Below, piece by piece: positions 41,693 to 53,800 of a DNA stretch of 64,000 nt. The notes under the pieces are model-generated. The model did not search any database. It worked only from the letters and a program-made list of their open reading frames with translations, and was not told the DNA's origin. Made by a program: the position numbers and the translations under genes. This DNA comes from Hydractinia symbiolongicarpus. Its lineage: Eukaryota > Cnidaria > Hydrozoa > Anthoathecata > Hydractiniidae. Where the stretch lies: assembly GCF_029227915.1 (NCBI RefSeq), contig NC_079878.1:12648001-12712000 (forward strand), given 5' to 3'. Each line of letters begins with the position of its first letter. Position 1 is the stretch's first letter.

Positions 41693-42290
41693 GTCTCCCC
41701 TCTTCCCCTCTTCCCCTCTTCCCCTCTTCCCCTCTTCCCCTCTTCCCCTCTTCCCCTCTTCCCCTCTTCCCCTCTTCCCCTCTTCCCCTCTTCCCCTCTT
41801 CCCCTCTTCCCCTCTTCCCCTCTTCCCCTCTTCCCCTCTTCCCCTCTTCCCCTCTTCCCCTCTTCCCCTCTTCCCCTCTTCCCCTCTTCCCCTCTTCCCC
41901 TCTTCCCCTCTTCCCCTCTTCCCCTCTTCCCCTCTTCCCCTCTTCCCCTCTTCCCCTCTTCCCCTCTTCCCCTCTTCCCCTCTTCCCCTCTTCCCCTCTT
42001 CCCCTCTTCCCCTCTTCCCCTCTTTCTCTCTTCCCCTCTTCCCCTCTTCCCCTCTTCCCCTCTTTCCCTCTTTCCCTCTTCCCCTCTTCCCCTCTTCCCC
42101 TCTTCCCCTCTTCCCCTCTTTCTCTCTTCCCCTCTTCCCCTCTTCCCCTCTTCCCCTCTTCCCCTCTTTCCCTCTTTCCCTCTTCCCCTCTTCCCCTCTT
42201 CCCCTCTTTCCCTCTTTCCCTCTTCCCCTCTTTCCCTCTTCCCCTCTCCCCCCCTTCCCCTCTTCCCCTTTCCCCTCTCCTCCTCCCCTT
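41693..42290 (-). repeat. 8-bp satellite (TCTTCCCC on plus strand; GAGGGGAA-type on minus)
   Basis: About 600 bp of almost pure pyrimidine on the plus strand, unit TCTTCCCC. The first about 320 bp are homogeneous. From 42021 onward, variant units (TCTTTCTC, CTTTCCCT) recur at intervals of 96, 104 and 40 bp. A 203-residue minus-strand open frame of repeating GRGEEGKR is a by-product (8 bp x 3 = 24 bp) and not a gene. The mirror-symmetric polypurine tract could form triplex DNA. Confidence 0.97.
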
Positions 42291-42296
42291 TTTCAA

Positions 42297-45200
42297 TTTA
42301 CCTATGCAACGGTTCCATGCGCACGTCTAATCAACACAACGTAGTAAGTTAGCGAATTAACCTATGTTTTGTCGGATTTTTTCTGTATATATATTAGTGG
42401 CACCATAACTATAATACATTTCTAAAATAAAGGTCACTTGTTAAATTGTTTTTTCAATGAAATAATTAATAATATAGTTGCTAATCCGTACAGCATGTCT
42501 ACGTTGTATGCTAACAACAAAACATTGCTCAACTATTTAATTAGTGCATATCTCGTCTTCATCTGTTTAATGTTTTGCGATCAAATAGCTAATTAACATA
42601 TTTTGCATGACTTTTCATAGCGGAGTAAATAGAACTCAAATTGGATTAAAAAAGGCAAGCAAATACAAAACGTCTATCAGTGGGATTAATTGTATAAAAT
42701 GTTCTGTTAAAGATAATACCTAATTTCATACACAGCAAGTAGCACTCACAGATTTAAACGATTTCAACTAACTGGATATCCGTGCTTAATTAGGAAAGGA
42801 AAAGTATTTTCCGACCATGATTGATTTTGAAGCTTAAGGGACGAGTAAACACAAGGTTTAGTGCGACATATCACACAGGGCAGGATCCGTCAACATGTAT
42901 TGTTCCATTTAGGGCGTATACGAAACTTAAAACCTAGTTAAAACGTTTTGTTCTGGGGAAATAAGAAAGTTGGGAACTGATTTTCTGTAAGGATTAATTT
43001 GATTATTCAATTTTTACACGGTTTGTGTAAGCAGCGTAAGTGCTCTCTCTGCCTTGGTAGGTAGGATATGCACCCTCTAATAATTGATGGGATAAGAGAT
43101 TAGAAACCCCCTCTCCCTCCCTTTTACTCCCTCCCTGTGTATTTTCGTGTATTCAATTTAATTACACACCATCCATAGTATTATATCTTCAAAAGTAAAA
43201 TTAATCTCATTGACGAATACGAATTCAGGAAGCTGCGTAGTCGTTTCAGAAATTTAATTTTTGCATCATTAGCAAATTTGGCAATCAACAGATTATGCGG
43301 ACAGTGACGTGTATCTAAACGCAAAAAAAATTAGAAAAGTACTTATGATGTAATATCGAAATCTAGCTGCTCAAGGAATTAGTCATAAAGATATATGATA
43401 GCTAAATGTCCCAATCTATTTAAAATATTTTTATCCTAAACTTTCGCGATAACAGTTAATAGCTTTTGCAAGACAGAACACGATAAGAATTTAGATGCGT
43501 TGGAGGATCACGAGGTGAGTTAATCCAAGGTGGTCTAACTTTCTGATTCCTCTTAGCAAGCATTCTATGGAACAATCGTTCCTGCGTTATAGTAAGCGAT
43601 GTACTGGCATAACTAACTAAAAAACAGTTCGGTTGTGCATTAACAGAGTTCTAGACAGCAAGCGTTTTGGTTATTTGATAGACAAAGAAAATTAACTTTT
43701 AAAGAATTCTTTTGTCACAGGAATAAATAAAAACAGATTTTTTGTACTAAATTAAAAAAAACTTTTAGTAAAAAATTAAAAGTTATTAAAAGTCACTAAA
43801 GTACGGACTATCTTGCTGAAAAATCAAATCAAGTATGACAATACTAACCGTTGCTATTGGTAACGCGAGCTCAACCTATTGTTTTGTACGCCTCATCAAA
43901 GATTTTCATGTCTGCCATTTTAGAATTGACCTGCGCATTAACGCGTATTTTTTAAAAATTTAATTTCCTAATCCGTTTCCTTCATGTCTCTGAAATATCA
44001 ATGTCGCTAGACCCTATAAAATATCAATGTCGTTCCGAGACCCTTATTCTAAGTTAATTTTCACTAAGAAAAATTCGTAAACATTTATTACAACATATAT
44101 TTTAATTTCTGTAATTTTAGTACAGAAAAGAATTAGCAATATTCGTATAGAAATGTTTCTTTTCAATGTTTTGAACTGTCAGTTAAAGAGTGTGCTTCAA
44201 TTTAGAAATTAAACTTTTACATCAAACTTTTTGTTACTTTTCGGAACACTCCAAAAGAGAGAGAAAGGGGTAGAGAAAAAAGAAACAGAAAGGCATGACA
44301 TAAAACCTTTATGTTAAATATCCGTGCTGACTTCAATGATTGACGCACCAACGATATAAAAAAAAAAATTCGTTAGTTACTCATAACAAACTATTCACTG
44401 TTTTATTACAGACTCTATTTACAAACTCATCACCTACACCATAGGAAGTTGACATGTTGATTGAAGCTATTGTGAATCAACTGTGGATATGTCGCCAATC
44501 TGCAGCAGGGAATATAATAGTGCTTTATGTGCATCATTCTCTTGTAAGGTTAATCTCTATTAAAACTTTTGATTTGATTGAAAAGGTATTGAAGTGATCA
44601 GTAATTAAGTTGGCTTTGATAATATAAGTTTTAATAAAACAAATTTTTGTGTATGTGTTATATCAATGTGATTTGTATAACTTAGCATGATATTAACTAT
44701 TTTGTGAAATATTCACCCCAGCTATGCATGCTTTCCAACATTGACTAATGAACTATATGAACAGATAACTATAATTAGAAATAATATAGCCGTTTATATA
44801 TATACATCTATATATTAATGATGACTTTTCGTGAGATGTTGACACTAATACATTTCCGTTGCCATTTATTTTAATCACTGCTTTTCATCCAGAGCTGACA
44901 ACCATAGAGATGGCAAATTGGATTATGAGATATATATGTATATACTTATTACCCTCTTATTAGTCTGATGGATTATGCTCAACATGAATTTCTGTAGTAT
45001 TGCCACAAAGGCGAAAGCAGTTTCTGATACCTATTCTGAAAATATTACAATCTAGATAAAGATATCTATGTATTTGTATAGATTACCAGAATTATAAAAA
45101 CTAAAGACTACAACACTATTTGTTTTTCTTATCTATATTTCTTATTTATTACATATAACAATGTTTTTAGTTAGACACTATTAGAAGTTTAATACATTAG

Positions 45201-47816
45201 GACACGTATAGCAACAGTTTCTTTAAACGACCTATGTATCATTATTAGTCACTTTTTAATTTTGTTTCACTACGCGATTTCAAACCAGGAAATGGCTACC
45301 CCACACTGGTTAACTATAGCTACAGACAAAGAAGTAACGTGACAAATTTTTACCGCCAAATGCAGCTTATTCTTGAACACTGGACAATTTAAAGAGTTTT
45401 CTATAAGAACCAGAGAAGCTTGTTCTATTTTTTTTCACATGTTTAACCTAAAAATTTACTTGTATTTTGAGTATTTCTCACTCATTGTACAGTATATTAC
45501 AAATTTTGCCACCCAAAATCTTAGTAATAAAAGTTAAAATCGCAACAATTGAATCTGCGCGATATTTTATCTTCTAAGATATTTCTTCCATGTTTTTGTG
45601 TTTATCTCAGTGCAAAAAAAAAGAAAACCAATAAAATTTAAGCCTGTTTTGCACTAATTTTTCAGGATTCTCCGTCTCATTGTTCTTTTCATACAGCTCT
45701 TATAAAAAACTTATTTCTGTTTTTGTAATTTCTAAATACAACATCGCCAGTAGACAACAGGGAGTCGGTGATGAGTCGCTTGATCTGTTATGTGGTAGAC
45801 TTACGAATTAAGTCAGAGCTATTTAGTTTTTTTATGGCATTATAAACATGAAAAACCCATGAAGCAAATTGCTCCTAAAATAAAATGGTTGGTTTTGTCT
45901 TGTAACTAAAATAAAGTAGAATTTTTTGGGATGAGTCAGAGAGATTATAACTAACTGGTTATAAGAATGATTTTGAGGCATATTCTAGTTAAAACTAACC
46001 TCACTGTAGCTTGTAAACTAAAATTATAACGGAGCTATGCTAATACCGAATGAAATGAAGACTTCCTACGTTGTTTCTGAACGTTTATGGTTTATTTGTG
46101 TTCTTAACATGAAACATTTGAATATGTAAACATGCTGTGTGGCAGATGTTCATAAACATAAATGATATGGATGGATAAAAACAACCCATAAGTAGGAAAT
46201 ATAATATTAAAAATAGAAAACAATTACGCTTCTCCAGAGAAATTTTCAAACATGAATTAAACTAGTTTCGTAAAAACACATATTCCAAGAATACTTTAAT
46301 TTCCACTTTTTGTAATAAATGGTTTTAAAAGACACTATAAATAAAAATGGCGCGTATAATTGCCTTTAACTAAGTTGGCAGGCCTTTAAGTAAAAGCCTA
46401 TGCACTATACTATAATTACGCAGTGACTTATGAGTCAATCAACATTGACAGGTATAAGTGACACGTTAATTTCCGTTTACGGTTACAGCCGTGACTGAAA
46501 AATTATTGTGTGGACAATTGACTAATGGTGAAATGATGTGCCACTTTCCTAATTACGTTTGAAGCTTTTCACTTGATATACTTCACGTGGATCTGATTAC
46601 GTTAAACCTTGCTATAACGTATGTGGTATAATGTGTCAGTTTCTCGCTTATAATGAATTTGTAGTTTTGCCATCTCAACAAGAAATGAGTCTTTTCACAT
46701 GTTTCAAGGATCTGATAAGAATTTCAACACCTTTTTTATCATTAAAGGCAGGCGTACACTCCTTTTAATTTGATGTCAGTATTGGATAAAATTTGACACA
46801 TGTGACCTCACAAAATTTGACACACGTGACCAACAAAATTTCATGCAAGTAACTAAATCTGACAGATGTATTTGGCTAGATATGACATAGGTGACTGAAA
46901 AAACTCTCAGGGACATTAGAAAACACAGCAAACGACTTTTTGACCATGACAAAAGGGTTTATATAGGTATTTAGCTCCTTCGTACACTTTAAGTTGTATA
47001 TAGTACTATGTCATCTCAAACTGGATAGCTAGCATAATAATTGCAGGGGGGATTCGAAGTCATAAAAATTCAGAATTGTTATATCCAAAATGTATTTTTC
47101 TAGATGTAAATAAGGAACTCCTATAAATTTTAATAATAACAATAATAATGACAATAATAATAAACAATAATACAATTTTTATTTACATCACTAAAACGAC
47201 CAAATTTTTTGTTTGTTGATGCTAGTTGACAACAGCGCACAGTAAATTTTTTCGTACATAATAAAGAATATATACACAACTGGAATGTACCAATAAATTA
47301 AAAATAATAACAATAGATTTTAAGAAAATGAAAAGGTTTAGAAAAAAATACGAAATATAAAAATCACAAGTGTTATTGCTGCATGGTTTGTGACTCATCT
47401 TCTCCGAACTTAAAGGTTTGGAATAAACGAGACAAATTACCCCCTTTTTTACTAAGAAGTTTTGCACTAAGAAGTTCAAGTGTTCGATTTCTATTGTTAT
47501 TCACACTCACCCTGAGTTTGGTATTAAAACAATAGCTCTTAAAGTGAAGTGATATAAAAACATGGATTCCCCATAAGGTCTCTAATTTAAAAAAATATTC
47601 TCTCCATATAAAGAATAACAAAAGTTGTTCTTTGAACAAAAGAAACGAAAATCGAAAGCTGTATGGACTGACAATGATGTAAATACCAGCAATGTCATTC
47701 TTTGGTATTATTTTTGATGGTGCCAGCACTAAACATTCGCAAAACTGCTAGCAGTCATTTGATGACTTAAAAAAAAGTTTTAGCTAATGTACGTGTTTAT
47801 GTCTGCGAACAAAACT
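42297..47816. other. Gene-free, repeat-poor flank downstream of Otx
   Basis: No exon or recognisable transposon is seen across about 5.5 kb. Local features are a degenerate E-box-containing tandem repeat (46788-46860) and an AAT-rich microsatellite (47141-47176). Possible cis-regulatory DNA of the homeobox gene; this is inference. Confidence 0.4.
46788..46860 (+). repeat. Degenerate ~24-bp tandem repeat with E-box-like cores
   Basis: AAAATTTGACACATGTGACC, AAAATTTGACACACGTGACC and a third eroded AAAATTT unit follow at 24- and 23-bp spacing. The cores CATGTG and CACGTG are E-box forms. Confidence 0.7.
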
Positions 47817-50804
47817 TCACATATTCGCAGCCATGTAACCTGACCCACTCCATTGGAAAGTGGGAAGGTTTAAGTCACTTTTGTTTTCTTGTGTGAACGA
47901 CAAACTTGATACGGTATTCGTACTTGTACTCGGGGTGCAAGCGTTTGTTAAATATTCATGACTACTCCCAGTTGGACTATAATACGATTGTGGACCATAA
48001 TAAGATTGAGGTCGAGGACTTACATATGACGAGTATTCGTATTGAGTAACTGAGCTATAAGGATTTGATTGTCTATAGAGTGCTTCATCCATTACAGGGC
48101 TACCAGGATATGTTGGGCTATGCTCTGGTCCTGGGTATTTCCATATAGGATAACTGCTGTTCTGATAAGGATGAGGAAATCCGGATGAGCCAGGTTTAAA
48201 GGAACGGACTAATTCTTCAGTTAATAGTTTATCTCGACCTAAAAATTTCGCGTGTTCAAAATGGCGTCCTGGACTTTCCCTGGATCGACGAAACTTTGCT
48301 CGACGATTTTTAAACCAAACCTAAAAAGAATAAGATTATTAAAACATTGGATTCAATAATATTCGAGCTTTTCAATATCTTCTACTCAATTATCATCTCC
48401 TCCGCATTGTTTGTTTGAACAATAGGGTTTTGATTTTGAATAGAAAAGTGTCGCCTTGTGTCTCCTTTTCTTTTATTATATCTCTATGTCTCAACCAAAA
48501 CAATAACAACCTGTCTTACCTGTACTCTCGCTTCAGCTAGATTTATCTTCTTCGCCACTTCCTCTCTCATAAAAACATCAGGATACATAGTTTTACCAAA
48601 CAAATCTTCTAACACATCTAACTGTGCTTTCGTGAATGTTGTTCGTTCTCTTCGTCTTTTTGGTGGTGCTGTAACACAGAGATACATATCCATAAACTGA
48701 TATTGACAAGACATATCACAGAGTAAGAGATAAAATTTACGTTTCACAACTAGAAGAACTTACGCTCGGCCATGCTATGTTATACTAATAATCTCGACTT
48801 GTGGTATGGCTATATAACGGGAATTAATTGCGTCATATTAGTCGTGTTCTTATTATGGAAATTTACACATGTTGCTAACGGCAAGTTACTCTTTCGTGTT
48901 GCGGTTGATAAATTGTTTCATGTGGTGCGGTGCTTTTATAGTAGAAAAGCAATAAATTTTGAAATTGCTCTTCGATTTCTATTAATTTTATGTTCTGGAT
49001 AACCTTTATATGATGTTTTCGTTAATTATTTCCGTATATAGAAATAGAATCAGTCGGTTATGAGTGCAAAATGTCATTTAGAATGTGGTACAACAACATA
49101 TATTGGAAACTTTAAAAGTTAGTTAAGACATTATATAGCTTTTGTGATGGCATCTTAAAAATAAACCAAGGAAGTTCTATTTTTAAACGTCCCTGGTTAA
49201 TGATTTTTTTTGCTGGTTAGTCTATTTTTTATTGGCCTGGTTTTTGTTTGTTTGTTTGTTTGTTATCTTTTGTTTGCTGTTCAGTGAATATGTCAATATT
49301 TTAAAAATACGCCTATTTCACCTTCACAACCCGTTTCAACTTCCCGAAGATTTGTGAACTGCAACAAAAATGTAACAAGAAATTTTCATCAGATATTTAA
49401 ATATTTTAAAAAGTGGATAAGCAGATTTATCTTTTTCTTTCGTAAAGTTTGTTTTAGTTAATCCTTTTATCGAAGGAGATTAAAAACATTAAATTGACTT
49501 TGGTTTCGTGGTAGCTGTATTTTGAAATTAGTGTTAAAAATGTAACAAAATGATCACTGCATTGTCAATAAAATGCATTTGAGAATGTTTACAGATAATC
49601 GCTTGAATAATCATACGGATTACGTTATAATAAAATTTAATTGGTGTTTCGTGAGATGGAGAAGACATTTGAACTTAGTCTGTAGTGTATACAAAACTCT
49701 TCTAAAATAGCCCTGATAGTTTTAACTTTAAATTGCTTGAAGATAAAATACGCTTGAACCACATTTCAGGATTACCGTATTTAGAAGTATCAGGTTTTAG
49801 GCAAAATAGTACGAGTTTGGTTCATTTAAATTTATCTTGAAGGTTTCAAACGTTTAATACAAATTAAAAGACATTGCTCGAAATATAATTGCAATTATTT
49901 AGATAATAATGCAGTTGCACTTTCTTTCAAAAAAACTCTAAAGTAATTTCAGACGCTGATAAAACACAAATAAATAGATCGTAAGAATTAATTGTTTCTT
50001 TAACATTAATTAAACGATTATTAAATGTTGCATTTTAGTGTTGTGTGTTTTGTTTTTGTTACATCGCTTCTAAGCAAAGCTGGTAGGGGAGGAAATACGT
50101 TAATACTTTTAATACCTTCCTCAAAATTTTAAAATGACGTCATATTGGTAAAAGATTTTTATATGGACTAGGAAATTCACTAAAAAGACTTTTTATTTAA
50201 ATTTTTAAAATCCAAATAAAAACACGAATTAAAAAAACTTTTTGTTCTGTATCAACAGTTATTAACAATTCACATTCTTGAATCCACAAGAAATGTTTTC
50301 AAACATATTGGTTGGATATGTTTCCTTTCATCACTCACTTTCAATGACTTTACATGACAAATTTTTATAGTTGTAAAAGAAACATAAAAATCAAATAAAG
50401 TCCGCATTGCCGAAGTGACTTAAAATAACAAAAGTTTGTTTTGCCTCAGTTAGTTGATCGCTTAAACATAACGGACCGTTTGAAGACAGCGAGACGAATC
50501 CTTGTTTGCTTTGCTCAGAAACTAAAGGAGGTAGACGCCGTATTCAGTGGGACATAAAATTCCCACTCGCCGTAAAAACAGCCAGTTCTACTATTTGTTA
50601 ACTGTGTAAGATAAGAAATTCTTGTTGATTTGATAATTTTTCTTACTCTAAGTCGTACCGTGTTTACGTTTTACACAAGTTTTAAAAAACACAAGGATTA
50701 TCATGTTTATAGTAGAGTAGTAAATACTACTTACTTTCTGACTTCACGGCTGAAGTAATTGTGGTTACTGGTGGACTATCAGTTGGACTATCAGACATGG
50801 TCAT
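47817..50804 (-). CDS. Otx: Otx paired-class homeobox transcription factor, three coding exons
   Basis: Minus-strand exons 50804-50735, 48668-48520 and 48320-47817 splice in frame (donors GTAAGT and GTAAGA; acceptors GTTACAG and TTTTTAG) into 240 residues. The homeodomain is residues 28-87: [19 protein letters not shown], then [16 protein letters not shown] and [11 protein letters not shown]. Lys at homeodomain position 50 (K77) gives Otx/bicoid-type binding to TAATCC-like sites. The whole domain is far closer to Otx than to Goosecoid or Pitx. The second intron falls between homeodomain residues 46 and 47, the ancient paired-class position. The tail is rich in Ser/Tyr/Pro ([15 protein letters not shown]) with no clear Otx C-terminal repeat. 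A splice acceptor just upstream of the ATG (about 50836) implies a further 5' non-coding exon. Otx factors pattern the anterior or oral nervous system in animals. Confidence 0.93.
48669..50734 (-). other. Otx intron 1 (about 2.1 kb)
   Basis: Flanked by consensus splice sites and separating the N-terminal leader exon from the homeodomain. It contains a TTTG microsatellite near 49245-49263 and no recognised transposon. Confidence 0.7.
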
Positions 50805-53800
50805 TTCGCGTCTTTGTTTAATAAATCACTTTAATCTGTAATATAAAAAAACAACAATACATAAATATTAACTATGCAAAAAGTATAACTGACTAGCTGT
50901 AAAGATTACGTTTCAGATGTTGCTTACTTGTGTGAACGACGTTTAACACCTCAATTTGTTAAATGATTTTGCACAAAAAAGATACGCTTTTTATATGGGC
51001 CTAAAGTTTTATAACTTTGCGCTTATTGAGGGTATGGTTAACACTTTAAGAATATACAAAAAATTGGCTTGCAACAGGAAATGATGAAAAAGTTTAAAAA
51101 ACACACTAGGAAATTTGTGAAATCATTTATGTAGTATTTTTCTTTTTTTTGACCTACATCCCTTCTTTGATTTTGTTTTTTATTTATTTAATTTTAATCC
51201 CATATAAAAATAGTTTCCATTCCGCTGAAAAATATATATAACTTTTTCAAGACTTTTTTCCCAAACTTATGTAACATAATTCGGCTAATAAAGTTTATGT
51301 CAAACTTTCTCGGTAACAGTTTATAAAAATAAAAAAATACAATACAAAAAAGACGCAGACACGTGATAAAAAAGTGTCTCTTATCAAGCCTGTGTGTCGT
51401 ACCTGTCTAATTAAGCGTACCTTTGAAATTTAGAAACAAGATGCCGTGTAATTGATGTACCTGCTTCGCTGTGATTTTCTACTCAAATAACACAGCATGC
51501 CTGAGTTGCATGGTATAAAAAACTTTTCTAACAATCTTATCATATTTTTTTATATTCTTATTATCTTTTGTCTTTGCAGGCGGTAGCTTTTGAAGCTGAA
51601 TAGTTTTACAAAAAAAAAATACTAATTTTATAATTCTTGTAATTAACTCCAAAAGGAGCACACACAGAAGAGAAATTATAAAAAATTAAAATAATTTTCA
51701 TAGAGATTTCAATTCAGATAAACGGAGACAGGTAAACACTGCACTTTCTGTTACGGTAATGAACGGCACACGGTTGCCAATCAAACCTAATCAAAGGCCT
51801 AATTAACAGGTACGATGTGTGCGCTTGACTTCAAGGGGAAATCAACGAAAAACATTTCCTTTGAGAAGATAAGAAAGAGAAGAATTAATTATGTCACAAT
51901 AACAGACTGTAAAAGATTCTACTTGCATTTGTACAGTCCTTCATATTTTTTTTTAAAAATTGTTAGAACCCCTGGATATATAATAGATTTACCCGCATCA
52001 AACGACTCGCTTGCCCAACTAAAGCTGTATACAATAATAACTATTGCATGAATCAACAAAAGCACCTCAACATACATGCTTACAAATACGCATCATTCCA
52101 CGAATGATCTCCAAGTCTTCAGGACATTGCATTACTCTGTTAATAATCTGAATCCATTATCAGTAGGATTTATATAAGTATTAAAGAACATGTACTCACC
52201 CAAATCTCAATAATAAGTCGATGATCGCTGAGAAGATTATTAGGAATTTTTTTGTATACCAATTTTACTTCCGTTATAATACTAGCCTGGGTTTTTATAA
52301 AATTCGTTAATCCAAGGATACTTAGCAAGTCTTTGCTACGATTAAATCAAACAATATGTATCAACAGCTCCTTGGTTTGTGTTAGCGTAGGACAGCTTGA
52401 ATGTCGAACTGACAACATGGCTTTGTACGATTTAATTTAAATCATTCTTACACATAAAGACAGGCCGCTTTTAAAGTCTCCAACTGAGTGTCTGAATACA
52501 CGAACTTTAGGCCTCCTATTGTGCGTGTGGACAACGTAGAATGTTTTATTTCATCGAAAAGGATTATGGGTTAAGACGTAGTATCTTTCAAAATAAAGTC
52601 ATGGAAAGAACTTAGCTCGATATATTTTTTTTTAATATATAATTTTTCAACATTAAATTACTTAAAAAAAATTTCTTGTCTTACTAACTCCTTTCCCATA
52701 CGTTTTAGAAATAAATATTTCATCTCTTTAAATTTATTAATTAATTGTTTGATGTGGGTGAGTTTAACCTCCCGTTCATCATAACAACAACAACTCATGT
52801 AAGCAGGATAACAAAACAGGTGGAGGTGTCTATCCCTGTGTTTTGTTAACTAGGCCGCCAAAAAAGTACTGGGGAATGGTAAAGAAGAATTCGGAGACAC
52901 GATGTAGTATTTAAGAGATTAGGAAATTTATACGCCTCGTGCTTCACTACGTTTTTAGCCAATTAAAGCAGAAAGCTCTTTTTAAGAAGGCTAAAAGATC
53001 TTTAAACGATAGCTTTTATAAAACAACATATATGTATATAATTATGTATAATTAAAAGGATTGGGATCTAAGAAAAAAGAAGGACTGAGAGGTCTGTTAA
53101 ATTGTGTTTTTCAGGAGAATGGGCTCTAAATTTTAAATGTCAATTGCGTTATTTTTAATTTTGCAATATACTGTGAAGATCACTTTTGTTTCACTTTCTT
53201 TAAAAAACTTCTGATTTTAACCGCTAATAAAATACGTATAACAATGCACTCAGCCTTAATTATCACTGGTAATAATTTGTTAAAAATGGAGAAAAAGGGG
53301 TGCAAGACACAAGGTGTAAAATCAAAATAGCCAGAAGTGATTTTTAGGTAACAGGAAAATATATTATTGTGACCTCGTCACAGGAAGCCGGACTTATAGC
53401 AAATGCTCTATACGTAAATTACCGAACGAAACCGGAACACAACTCACATTTTTAGCAAATTCGATATTACGTTTAGCTACGCGTTGTTCACTGATGCTGC
53501 TGTTTTCGTTTTCTTTGTAGTTGTTTTTTGTTGTTATTTTGTTCTTTGTTTCTTCTTTCGTTTCGTTTTATTGTCTCGTATCGAATCAAGTTATGGTGTG
53601 TACTAATAACCTCACAAAAAGCCACACGCAAATCGCACGAACATTTAGTAGCGGGATGTAGGTACGTACACCTGTTAAGCTAAAACACAAAGAAGCAGTG
53701 TGTTTTTTGATCTTCATCATAGATCCAGGTTTTCCGTCCATTCCTAAAACACTTTTCATAAAATAACAACCCTCACAGTTGGACTGTGACAAAATTCTTC

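Noticed and set aside
41685-42296. 203-residue minus-strand open frame of repeating GRGEEGKR
   Set aside because: It is the translation of an 8-bp satellite; the reading frame is a by-product of unit length and lack of stops in purine-rich DNA.
47222-47729. Two overlapping minus-strand open frames beyond the Otx stop codon
   Set aside because: They lie downstream of the Otx stop, probably in its 3' UTR, and show no protein motif.
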